Source: Acanthococcus lagerstroemiae (taxonomy: Eukaryota > Arthropoda > Insecta > Hemiptera > Eriococcidae). Taken from it: a stretch of 64,000 bases of DNA. Location of the stretch: positions 18,161,626 to 18,225,625 of the forward strand of contig CM063110.1 in assembly GCA_031841125.1 (NCBI GenBank), written 5' to 3'. Under the pieces are notes generated by a model. The model was not told the DNA's origin. It was given only the letters and a program-made list of their open reading frames with translations, and did not search any database. The translations under genes were made by a program, and so were the position numbers. Within the stretch, counting starts at the first letter, position 1. Each line of letters begins with the position of its first letter. Shown one piece after another: positions 1-10,200 of the stretch.

Positions 1-410
1 AACAGGTACCCGTAAAAGTTATCAGAGAAAGAAAAAATAACTCGAATAAAACCAAGAACTACGTGCTGAATAAATTTATATTTTTTTCCTAATAATGTAA
101 TAATAATTAGCATGTCCAGGTTCCCGTGAAAAATCTGACTGCACAAATTAAGATATTCGAGAATCGAGATTTCTTAGAAATACGTAGTACCTAAAGGAGA
201 AGAAAATTATTACACCATGAGTAATACGGTTTCCAATTATTAGGGTTTTTCTGTTTCAACTTTGTCGACGAGGATATTCACCTACTGCATATTAATCAAC
301 CAGTAGCTATTTATCAATTCAATATTCTTTTTTAGGGGGCTGATGGGAGGGAGGGGCGCTGACGTCAAGTAAGCGGACATTGTACGCTAGTTTTCAAGAG
401 TTAGAGAGTA
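1..410. repeat. Left part of an interrupted dispersed repeat
   Basis: This stretch aligns, with many substitutions and small indels, to 40,141-40,560; both begin AACAGGT and share a run of phrases ending in GAGTTAGAGAG. In the other copy the sequence continues directly into what is found here only at about 4,488. The repeat was therefore split here by about 4.1 kb of inserted DNA. No coding capacity is visible, and the family is not recognised. Confidence 0.7.
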
Positions 411-1059
411 TCGTATGGTTGCAGTGTGGATCAGGGTTATCAGATTGGGCGATAAATCGCCAATTGGACGACTTGGGAGATCCTTTTGCGACGAAAAATC
501 TACTCAGGCGACTAGTCGCAAATTGGATGTGCATTAGTGGGGAGGAGTTAGAAATTGTAATTGTGGACATCTGCACGCATCTTACAAAAATAACCGAGGA
601 AGCGGAAGAGACTAGGAGGGACGAGCGCAAGGTCTGGTGGGCCCCGCAATTAGAAGTCAATAAAAAACTGATCAAAAAGCTAAAAAGGAAGGTTTACTGT
701 CTCGGGAAAAAAAGGGACGATTACATCAGACACTGCGCCATGAAATCTCTACTGGGAATTCTGAAAAAAGAGTATTAAAAAGAAATCCTCATTGCCAAAA
801 ACAAAGCATGGGAAAAATTACTTTCAGAATCGGGAGCATGGGGCAGACCGTATAAAATAATCATCAACAGAGATAACAAATTAACAATACCCCCACTTAT
901 TGACAACGAGGGGGGAGCTATCTATAAGAAGAAGGACAAAGTCTCCCTGATTATGAAATCCTTATTTCCGGATATTGACGACGATATAACACCTTTCGAG
1001 AACATAGAAATAATAACTAACAAACTAAAAGTGGAAGACCACACACCCTTAATGTCATA
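380..1059 (+). pseudogene. R1-type ORF2 fragment: endonuclease/RT linker
   Basis: The frame from 380 is rich in Lys and Glu and contains a KVWWAPQLEVNKK motif. This resembles the basic linker between the endonuclease and RT domains of R1-type ORF2 proteins. A stop at 776-778 interrupts it, but the same frame continues recognisably (KEILIAKNKAWEK..., then SLFPD) to a TAG at 1,057-1,059. The RT domain resumes in another frame at about 1,066, so at least one stop and one frameshift separate the pieces. The first codons belong to the flanking repeat, not to the element. Confidence 0.6.
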
Positions 1060-1092
1060 GTTCGCAAACTCAAAAATAAAAAAGCCAATGGA

Positions 1093-2511
1093 ATGGACAA
1101 AATACCTAATAGACTAATTAAAACAATTCAAGCCGTCAAACCCAAACTACTAACAATCCTTTTTCAGAAATGCTTTGATTATTTAATCTTTCCGGCCAAG
1201 CTTAAACATGGTAAATTAGTACTGATTAACAAACCAGGCAAAGATCCCAGTGACCCAAAATCATATAGACCGATAACACTGCTGCCAACTCTAGGAAAAG
1301 TGCTTGAAAAATTAATAATTCATCATCTCATAAGCGAGATAAAACAAAAGGGAGCTTACCATGATAACCAATTTGCCTACAGGAAAGAACACTCAACCGA
1401 GCGAGCGGTGCTAAAGATATGTAATGTGATCGACGACTTAAAAACAAAATACAACTTCGTCCTGTTGCTATCTTTCGACATTTCTGGGGCTTTCGATAAT
1501 ATTAAATGGTCTGCGATACTAAATGAATTAAAGAAAAACAAAATTGATAACTGCCTAATTAAGATCATAACTCATTACCTCACGAATAGAACTATTAATT
1601 ATCTGGAACAGGACTGTAACATAAAACGTAAACTTAAAGCTGGCGTACCTCAGGGAAGCTGCTTGGGTCCGGTACTTTTTAATGTCGCCTTTTCTAGCAT
1701 ACACAAGCTAGAAGCAGAAGCAAACATTGAACTAGTTAGCTACGCGGATGATGTAGCGCTAGCTATAGGATTGCATAATACACAGGAAATCATAAAAATT
1801 AATGAATACATAAAAAACATGGAGGAAAAAGTACAATCATTAGGTCTGAGATTCAATGAAGCTAAAACTACTGGGCTTATAATCACTCATAAACGTAAAG
1901 CCAAAGCGGTAAGGCAAACTGTTAAACAAGAGCTACAAAGAAACCTAAGGGTCAATGATAACAACATTAAATTCGAAACAAACATGAAATACCTCGGAAT
2001 CATCATTGATGAGAATCTAAACTTTAGCAAGCATATCGAATATATTTGCAACAAAATTATCAAAAGATATAACTGTTTCAGAGCTCTTTATGGAAACACG
2101 TATGGATACAACTTTAAAAACAGACTAATCTTGTATAAAGCTACCTTTGAGTCTTATGTAGACTATTGTTCATTGGCCTATGCAAAAAACCTCACTAAAT
2201 TGCAAACTAAAAAACTCCTGATGACTCAACGTAAAATCCTCCTAGGGGTAATATCTGCCTATAGAACAGTTTCGTACGTATCGACCTGGTGCATTGCTAG
2301 AATCCCTCCAATTGATCTCAAAATCAAAGAACGTAAAGCTATAAAAGAATGCAAAAAGTTCAAGGATTGGAACGGTTGCTCCGATGAGGTTAAAACCAAT
2401 ATCTCACAGGCTAGGCTCAAAACAACAGACGAAAATGGCAAGAACAGCATAAAAATGCGGAGACAGGTAGAGTCACGTATCTATTCTTCCCCAATATTGA
2501 AAAAAGACTAA
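1093..2511 (+). pseudogene. Reverse transcriptase domain of an R1-clade element
   Basis: A 472-codon frame carries the RT blocks in order: NKPGKDPSDPKSYRPITLLP, the palm Asp block LLSFDISGAFDNIKW, then GVPQGSCLGPVLFN, SYADDVAL with the catalytic Asp pair, and MKYLGIIIDENLNFSKH. Homology starts slightly upstream of the Met (KKANGMDKIP). The reading frame is intact through the palm and thumb but is cut off from both its endonuclease and its C-terminal Cys/His motif, so the copy is unlikely to be active. The product would reverse transcribe its own mRNA at a nicked target. Confidence 0.85.
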
Positions 2512-2830
2512 AAATGAGACATTTCTACACCGATTACACCGTAACACAATTCTTAAGCGGACATGGCAACTTCAATAATTACCTAGCTAGGTTTAAAATC
2601 ATAGATAGCGCTTTATGCGATGATTGTAAGGAAGAGAGCGAGACTGTAATACACACGATCTGTAACCGCCCGTAGAGAGAAAACCTGCGACGCAAATATA
2701 AAATAAAGAACAATGCTTCCCTCACAAACATAACCGATATGTCCAGAGACGAGTTTTACAATTTTGTAGACTATCTCCACCAAATTCAAAGTCAAAAAAA
2801 TCAGAAAATACAAGCTAACCGAAAAACCGT
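2500..2830 (+). pseudogene. C-terminal Cys/His region of the R1-type ORF2
   Basis: One frame away from the RT frame, the sequence after about 2,500 reads on as TQFLSGHGNFNNYLARF followed by CDDC...HTIC. This is the conserved region after RT in R1-clade elements, with a C-x2-C ... H-x4-C zinc-knuckle pattern. A stop interrupts it just after the knuckle, at about 2,673. The residual downstream frame extends to about 2,834. Confidence 0.65.
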
Positions 2831-2954
2831 TTGATTTATTTATTTATGTAAGTATGTACACCGTAGTATTAATCTCAATAGGCTAAGCATGTAGTAAGAA
2901 CAATTAAAGTAGTGCACCTTTATAATCATGTAAATTTATACATCATGTAGATTC

Positions 2955-3003
2955 CGAGACGATACCCACTGAAAACCACCAGGGAAAGTGCGGTATCGTC
3001 TCG
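2955..3003 (+). other. Perfect 12-bp stem-loop near the 3' end of the R1-type element
   Basis: CGAGACGATACC (2,955-2,966) is exactly complementary to GGTATCGTCTCG (2,992-3,003), with a 25-nt loop. It sits between the last coding remnant and the AT-rich end of the element. A role in 3' UTR recognition by the RT is inference from its position. Confidence 0.6.
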
Positions 3004-3100
3004 TAATGTTGTAATAAATGCTTTAAAAAAATATTTTAAAAAAATATATAAAAAATATATTAAAAAAAGTCGCAAATTGGGCGACTTTTTTCTTGGCGCA

Positions 3101-4487
3101 CATACACAAAATAAATTATATTTTCCCCCCAAAATGTTCATTTTTTCTACTCGAACTTCATTTCTGAAATGTTAAGAGTGTTAGTCATAGCACGTTTTAT
3201 GGTAACACTTTCTGCTGTATATTGATAAGTGGCAGCACTGATTTAGCTGATAAGTTTGCAAGACGGTGCGAGGTATCTCTTCTGTTCACCGTTTAAATTA
3301 CATACAAACAACGAAGGAAAGTTTTAGGTGACTTTGGGCTACACTGCGTGTTAAAAATGGCGACTTTACCAGTATCTGGTCACCCTGATGTGGATTGACT
3401 GACGAGTCAGTATTTCGGATCGATGAGATCGAGGTGCGTGTCGGCTTCTACCAAAGTCTTAGCCGAGACGTGAGAGTGTAAAAATAGCCTTGATTGACGT
3501 TTGTTACGTTAATTACCACACCGGAAGATTACTTTATTGACGTAGGTATTATTATGCAACGACTAGACTTTTCTAAAAATACACGACACGACAGAGCAGA
3601 ATGACTACTCCTTTAGATTTCAAAGTCCGAAAGGTACTGGCATATGCGACACCAGCGTGAAGCTCCATCTGACTTCAGGAGTGTAAGACCAAGACCCCGA
3701 TCGAGTCTTCCAGGATGGACTACATGCTCGTGATCGATGCATTTGATTATATGGGATCCGCCCGGGAAAGGTTACAATTGCAGCACGTAAGCTTTCGGTG
3801 GGAGGAACATGTCCTAATTAATATATTTGCATTATTACATGATCTGGGCCAGAGACTCTTTGTTCTTTTGACCTAATCAACTGTACTAAGAATATTCGCT
3901 CAAAATATCTGTATACACACGTTTTTAGTCGGTTATTGTTTCCGCGGTGGAGTTTTCAGTCCTCGAAAGTGTTTGCCCTCATTTCTTGGAATAGATGTGT
4001 CAGTATTGGTTACGTAAGGTGCGACCAGTGGACGTCTAACTGACATTCGTTCGAATGGCTGTTCTTTTGCATACACGTGCTGTGCTAATTTCGAGATGGT
4101 TCGAGAAGTATTGATTCGGGGGAATGGAATCATCAGAAGTGTCACAAATATACGAGATAGAACAATCGTTGGACGGCGTGAGAGAGAAGGCAAATTCTCC
4201 TCACGGCAGAGAGCTAAAGAGACATGAGCACCCGCAGAATTTTTTGATGAGGTAGCAAGAGAAAATGTTGCAATTTCTTTCCAAGTAGGTTTTGTTCCTT
4301 GTTCTCACCTTTACAGACTTAAATTTTTTTCAATGCTAATAAACGTATTATTGAATGATTTAATTACCTGAATCACAAATATACCTAATTAGGCACAAAA
4401 ACAAAAAATAAAAAATATGAAAAACTTATGAGGTAGCGGTCGCTACCTCCGCTACCCTCTGCAGACGCCCATGTAAAGAGATCTCAA
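3101..4487. other. Non-coding interval, no gene recognised
   Basis: No convincing exon, RNA gene or element body is visible. Around 4,425-4,474 there is a short run of GGTAGC/GCTACC inverted words ending in GCAGACGCCCATG. This resembles the right terminus of the hAT-like element at 24,625-26,657 (GCGACGCCCATG). No matching left terminus was found, so it is noted only as a possible element end. It falls next to the point where the interrupted dispersed repeat resumes. Confidence 0.4.
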
Positions 4488-4676
4488 GTTTCACCGAAGG
4501 TATAGACTTAGATGTAGTGATATCATTTTAAGAATTTGACCTTCACTAATCTCATGACATATAGATCTTCGTGTCTTTCATCTCTAGAACAGAAACTCGA
4601 TGACAAAAACATAAAATACACAGTGGCGTTACAACCTATTTCCCCCTCCCTGTGGCCCATTTATCATAAAGACATA
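4488..4676. repeat. Right part of the interrupted dispersed repeat
   Basis: It begins AGAGATCT and aligns with 40,561-40,762, including the shared phrases ATTTTAAGAA, ATATAGATCTTCGTGTC and CCCCCTCCCTGTGGCCCA (with substitutions). Together with 1-410 it reconstitutes the uninterrupted copy at 40 kb. Confidence 0.65.
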
Positions 4677-4811
4677 GACGTAGAGATTGGTGCTGATATT
4701 CATTGATCTACCGCCAACTATCAACTCGTCTATCACAGGAGTTAATATTCAAGAAGCTGTTTATTATTGTTCACATTTTTAGTGCAGAGATGGAAGAGTG
4801 GTTAGATTTCC

Positions 4812-4992
4812 AACTGACTCAACCCAAAATTCCCAAGTATCAAAATTTGTTTGAGTATTGGCGATCTGAAGAAGAAAAAAAAGAAAAAAAAAGAACCTTT
4901 TGACTTGTTAGATTCTCCCAACTTTTGATACATCTACTAAAATTTCCCGACTCCGGCGGAGGCTGCCCCCATGCTCCTTATTTTCGTTCCTG
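4812..4992 (-). mobile_element. Partial hAT-like MITE of the CAGGGACG family
   Basis: Read on the minus strand from 4,992, it begins CAGGAACGAAAATAAGGAG and continues through CTCCGCCGGAGT, GGGAAATTTTAGTAGATG and AACAAGTCAAAAG. This is colinear with the copy at 45,970-46,147. It also contains TTGATACTTGGGAATTTTG as in the copy at 10,076-10,428. The second terminus is missing, so the copy is truncated. Confidence 0.65.
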
Positions 4993-5480
4993 GTGGTGCT
5001 CTATTTGCACGATTGAAGCAGTGTGTGTTACGAATGAGCATTCTCATTCCATCCGCTCTTGAATAATGAACCCGAGTTTGCCAAATCTTCTTAATATGTA
5101 CTGGTAAGATTTACGGCATAGACTGACACATCTTGGTGGCAACTTGACTGCTCGTGGGCATTTGGGGAGCTAGGAACTCGGTTACAGAGTTTTTCTGCTT
5201 CAAGTATTAATTTAAACGAATTAATAAGTAGTCAACCATGCAATACAGAACTTCTCTAGCTTAATATTTCTGTACTTCAGACATACTTATACATTTCAAA
5301 AAGCTCATCATAATTGTTTTGTTTACAGTGGCCACAACATAAATTAGTGGACAAAAGGCGTATTTCAGCAAGGATGCGTATACAAACATGGCAGTGCGTG
5401 TGAGCTGTGTCGATACGTATACGTAATCATAGAAATGTACAGCTGCAATGCACAGAGATTCCTCTTTTAGGCAAAAAGTT

Positions 5481-5493
5481 AGTCGCAGCGCCT
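5481..5493. repeat. Target-site duplication, left copy, of the SINE-like element
   Basis: AGTCGCAGCGCCT, identical to 5,898-5,910. Because it also resembles tRNA-head sequence, it may overlap the 5' edge of the element. Confidence 0.6.
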
Positions 5494-5897
5494 GCCGGCT
5501 CTGTGGGAAGGCACCGGGTTCGATTCCCAACGCCGGCATCGGCATCAGTAATGCAAGAAAGAACTCATCACATTCTAACACCGTATTCTGATAACGTACA
5601 CAGAGTCACAACCACTTACAGCAGAGGCTTCCAAGAAGTGTGTAATCGGTCGCCAGTATCTGAAAGCAGTAAATGGGTAAGGCGCTACCTGCCGGTGCTC
5701 GTTGAACTCACCGTCATAAACCACGGGGCTAGTGATACGGGTATTCGACAGGAAGATAGCGCAGTCAGCCCAGGCCGATTTCCGGCAAGAAGAGAAGAGG
5801 GCTAGGCAGCCCTACAAGGCTCCCCGACGTCTCTGAAGTAATGCTCAAAAGGGCGGATTCCAGGGCTCGGGTTGACAGCGAATTAGAAGAAGATAAC
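5494..5897 (+). mobile_element. SINE-like element with a tRNA-type B box and 13-bp target duplication
   Basis: The head carries the RNA polymerase III B box GGTTCGATTCC (5,517-5,527) followed by AACGCCGGCA, as at the 3' end of a tRNA. The 5' part of the tRNA head is missing or altered. The tail reads GAATTAGAAGAAGATA. The 13-mer AGTCGCAGCGCCT occurs immediately before (5,481-5,493) and after (5,898-5,910) the segment, the expected target-site duplication. The body between has no known domain. Confidence 0.7.
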
Positions 5898-5910
5898 AGT
5901 CGCAGCGCCT
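5898..5910. repeat. Target-site duplication, right copy, of the SINE-like element
   Basis: AGTCGCAGCGCCT, an exact copy of 5,481-5,493, directly after the A-rich tail. Confidence 0.6.
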
Positions 5911-6135
5911 ACTATCGAATAATAAGGCAACATTCGTAGAGAAGGCAATTAAGTTTCTGTAACCGGAGCTGACGTAGGTATTTTACTTTCGTGCGTGTAT
6001 CCATCACATTTGTTGAACAGGTAGAGGTAATAATGATCAAAAATGATAGAGCGATTCTCACCGGGAGGCCAATAAAATTCTTGTAGCAGGAGCTGAAAAG
6101 TTGATACTTATCGCCTAATCACTGATTTTCTCAGA

Positions 6136-6250
6136 CCCGATGCGCAAAATCCCACCAGTTACTCGGGTAACTAAAGGGGAACAAGGGTAATCCATGGGTA
6201 ACTTTTCCGCGAGTAACTGGGTAACTAGAGGGTAACTGATTTCGCATTGT
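6136..6250. mobile_element. GGTAAC-rich mini-element, copy 1
   Basis: Starts CCCGATGCGCAAAATCCCACC and ends GTAACTGATTTCGCATTG, so the ends are inverted repeats (GATGCGCAA / TTGCGCAT type, decayed here). The interior is full of GGTAACT/AGTTACC words. The same structure occurs at 8,296-8,421 and as a double unit at 40,881-41,133. It has no coding capacity. Confidence 0.7.
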
Positions 6251-7212
6251 CTTCTCTTTCTTGATCTAGAGAACTGTACGAGTAGGTACAAACGCTTTCA
6301 GAACATTTACTTGAATTGCGGTGAAACTACCAGCCCTGAGCTACCTTTCTTTAACTGACCATTCATCCGGTATGAATAAAAAAAAACATTACGAAGAATC
6401 ATTACGGAATTAACGTGCCCCCATATAAGCTTACAGGTTGTTATTTTCGTATGAGTAATTTATCACTAACAAATGAATTATTGATGTCTTCTACACATGT
6501 AGTTACGCCATAAGCGCCGGTAAAGCGCCCAGGAAGAGGGAAAATGAACTCGAACGACTTGTTTATATTCACGAAATAAACAATAAAATATCTAGTAAAT
6601 ATCGCATTTTTAATTGGAAATTAATTTATTATTAAAATATAGTAGGTATAAGTACATTCCCTGAGGTATTTTTTGTTTCAGCCATTCAAGGAGTTCGTCC
6701 TTGATTTTCAGGCAACTAAGTAGATACTTACATGTTATAAGGAAAAATAACTTTATGGAACGCCAACTTTAAAAGTATGTCATTAAATGAATTAAGTGAA
6801 AAAATCACTCATAACCTAAAGCAAATCAAAAACAGGGATATTATATGTTTAGGTATGTGCATAAAAAGTAACACGGAACTGAAGAGTGTTTTGTTGTAGC
6901 CCTCCTTCGCTCATTGGAAAGGAACGAAACCATTATCATATAACTATGTAGGTAGATATAATAATAGGTAAGATTTTGACTGTTAGGCGGAGCTCAGCCA
7001 ATACAATTTCTACGTTCACTAAGCAGCTTTGTCCCTTGCGGACAGACAGGTCAAAATAGATTGTACACCATCCGTTGCGAGAATGACTTCATGCGAAACT
7101 GCTTTTCACTGACCAGAGGTCGATACTGTTGTTGAAACATTGTTAGGGCACACTTTTGGCTTTTCTTTGATCCTCCTATAAAGTGCAGAGGTGTAGTTTC
7201 GACTATTTTATT

Positions 7213-7222
7213 TCACTTTTCA
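7213..7222 (-). CDS. NRF-6-like gene, probable last coding exon (Ser-Glu-Lys-stop)
   Basis: The first reasonable acceptor after exon 12 is TTTGTCTTTGAAG, which in the required phase adds three residues and a TGA. An AATAAA polyadenylation signal follows within a few bases on the minus strand (about 7,205-7,212). The exon is tiny and rests only on splice logic, so another terminal exon is possible. Confidence 0.5.
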
Positions 7223-10200
7223 CTTCAAAGACAAAATATACTTAAGCAAGTAATATGGATTTCTTGGGAGATTTTGAAAGAATTCAACTCACCTGGTTAT
7301 ATTCATATTTAACATATGCAACAGATTACTAATTGGCCCTTCCGAAAGCAGATATAAGAAGAACGCCATCAATAACGAATAACCGGAATCGATCATGAAC
7401 CGTAAAGCCTGTGAAAAACACATAATACATTATTCGAGAACTTGTGCTAATTTTTGTAGTAGTATAGAACTGCCATCTTTGTGTATATAGAAATTGAGAA
7501 TCGGGAATTCTCTAACATAATGCGTCTATGCGATTATTTATAGGTTCCATTGTTTTCCTGCTTCATCCTGTAGGTTCTTGATTATTACTCCTCCTTATAA
7601 ATAGGTATAATTCGTCCAAGTGTTGGTAACTACGACCACTAATTTACGCATGTAGGCAAAGGTACAGGAGTAAGTATTAGTTAACTTGGATGATGTAGCT
7701 AGATACGCTTCTATAGTAAATTAGTTTAATAAGCTTGAGTGGAATGTTATCACAGTTCAAAACTTACAATGTCGCGTATACTTGAGGTAGCTATAATCCT
7801 CCGGGAAATGGCGGATAAATACACTTGAAATGGATAATGTATTAAATAAAGGCAATAACTGAGACGTCCGAGTGGTAAAAATATCTTTAATGATAGAAAC
7901 TGGTCGATAACAGGTACATCTGAAATCAAAGCTCAAAATGAAAATTACCGTTAAATCTACAATACCGTCCATCCCAGTGGCAGAGTTCAAGGGGGCACAG
8001 CCATATACGTCCACAGCAGACTGCAATATAACCTAGAACCAAGCATTAGTACCAATGCCGCCCAACTAATGTCGATCGAAATCAACGTACAGTTTGCTCC
8101 GACAACTGGTGCCGCACTTTCAGGCAATTAAAATGAGTGACTTCATAGACCTTTTCTCACATCTGGAAGCCGAATAGATCGCCGAAGGCGACTTCAATGT
8201 CAAAAAAACACTCATTGGGGCTCTCGGCTTATCAGTACAAGAGGAAGGGATCTATACAAAGCCATTAGTCACCTTAACTGCTCAGCTCACTCTTCAATGC
8301 GCAAAATTCCACAAGTTACCCGGGTAACTACAGGGGAACAAGGGTAATCTGAGGGTAACAAATGGGTAACTTTTCCGCGGGTAACTGGGTAACTATAGAG
8401 AGTAACTGATTGCGCATCGGGTCAGGCAATGCACCAACATACTGGCCCAAGGACCACAACAAAACTCCAGATTTCACCGATTTATTCTTCTCACGCAACA
8501 TAGCCAGTCTGTACGTTACCATCTCGAACCTGACAGACCTTACCTCAGACCATTCGCCGGTACTAGCTACAATCAACGCTACAGTAGCTGGCATCATTCG
8601 ACTTCAAGTACTCACAAGAAAACATATGGACTTGGAGGAGTTTCGCGGGTTAGTTGATCAATCAATGGTCCTTATAAACCGCCTCCGCACCAAGAACGAG
8701 CTAGACACACAGTGGATGCGTTTACCAAAGCTATCATTGCTGCGGCTCGCTACTCAACCTCTCCTATACCTGAGAGGAAATCAGCAAAGCTGCATTACCC
8801 ACTCTGTTTGTCAAGAAACGCAGGGCTGTTAAAAACAAAAAATGGTAAAAACCAGGCTTCTAACAGACAAAACCCGTTTCAACTTTCTCAACCAAAAGCT
8901 CATAAATCTTCTCCAGTAACTAAGGAATGACAGGTTGGCTGACTACCTCCCAAGCCTCTCACCAACAAAAGATGACAACTACTCGTTCTGGAAGGGTCTA
9001 CAATATACGCCAATCGAGTCAATTCCACCAATCCGTACCCGGGCAAGAAGTGACCTGGAAAAGGCGCAAACGTTTGCGCAGCACCTTGTAGAGGTATTCA
9101 AGCCTAATGTATTTACAACCCGTCAAACCAACAGTCAGCTGGCACTGACTGCTTGCCATTAGGGAGGTAGTAGTTGCCATAGACAAGTTAAATCCTAGAA
9201 AAGCACCAGGGACAGATAAGCTATAGGTTCTCCCTTCTCGTTTAGTCTGCACTGTCAATTCTTCAATTCTGTATATCCTACGCTCCAGTTTCTGATTTTC
9301 CTATATGTGTCAACTGATTCAATTATTATTACTCAGTACGAGTTACAAATTCCAAACTAAATAATTAATCTTAGTAACTTCAGCTTGTAAAATTAAAAAG
9401 CTTTTGGGTAAAAAGAAAAACTCTTCATTTACAATCCGAAATATAGTGTACGAGTATAGTTATATTTTGAGGTTTCTGTACTTCATTATAGAATATAAGA
9501 GTATGAGCAACCTACCGCCAGTAAGGAAATGTAGTCCAATGTAGCAGCATACTGGTAACACAAAAAATACTCTATGAATAGAACCAAAAAGTGCGTTTTC
9601 TAGGGGCTCATAAGGTCGACCAATCATCAAAAATAGAAATGAGTAGAGTTGCAGACCATATCCGACGGCTATTGCCAAAAACAACAGTGCATATTTCTGC
9701 CACTGAAACATAAAAACAAAAAGTTTGACGAGTACGTAATAACTATGGAGTAGATACATGCCTAATATAATAAGTATTAATTAACTTAACTAATAATAAT
9801 AAGAAAGGTATACTGTTTATTATTCTACGAGCCCGGAATATTTTTAAATCCTATCACTTATAGATGGTGAGTGTTCGAATATTTCATTTTATCCTCCGCA
9901 GGAGTCTACGAGAAAATGCTATCGCCTACTCATTTACTGACACGTGCATTTTTAAAGTAAGATTATAACTTACCGAGTGACTGCTTAGTAGTATATATGT
10001 GCTCGAGCACTAGGCATTTTTCAATAACAGTTGAACACATGTCATGCGCTCTCGATTATTTACAGCTCCAAAAGTCAGGGACGAACCGATAGGGGGTGTA
10101 GGAGGATAACTCACCCCCTGCAGGAATTTTTCACTCAGCATTTGGGAAAATTTACCATTTCAGTCAGGTAGAGTTGGGAAAATCCAACTTTTTTTTGCGT

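Larger units (their letters stand above)
411..3100 (+). mobile_element. 5'-truncated, broken R1-clade non-LTR retrotransposon
   Basis: Three blocks occur in the order expected of an R1-type ORF2. First is an endonuclease-to-RT linker (to 1,059), then a reverse transcriptase (1,093-2,511), then a C-terminal Cys/His region (2,500-2,830). They lie in different frames and are interrupted by stops at 776 and 1,057 and a frameshift near 2,500. The R1 clade is inferred from the QGSCLGP and YADD blocks and from the AYRTVSY...IPPIDL...ER block beyond the palm. No ORF1 and no catalytic endonuclease core remain, so the copy is 5' truncated. The end is AT-rich (about 3,020-3,070) and follows a stem-loop. 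Confidence 0.8.

Noticed and set aside
5481..5540. Functional tRNA gene
   Set aside because: Only the T-arm/acceptor half is recognisable; no A box or complete cloverleaf could be drawn.
5407..5805. 132-codon frame as a coding gene
   Set aside because: It spans the SINE-like element and its tRNA-type B box, with no domain.
7757..8026. 89-codon minus-strand frame taken at face value
   Set aside because: Exon 11 of the NRF gene uses a different phase of the same stretch; the longer open frame carries none of the family motifs.
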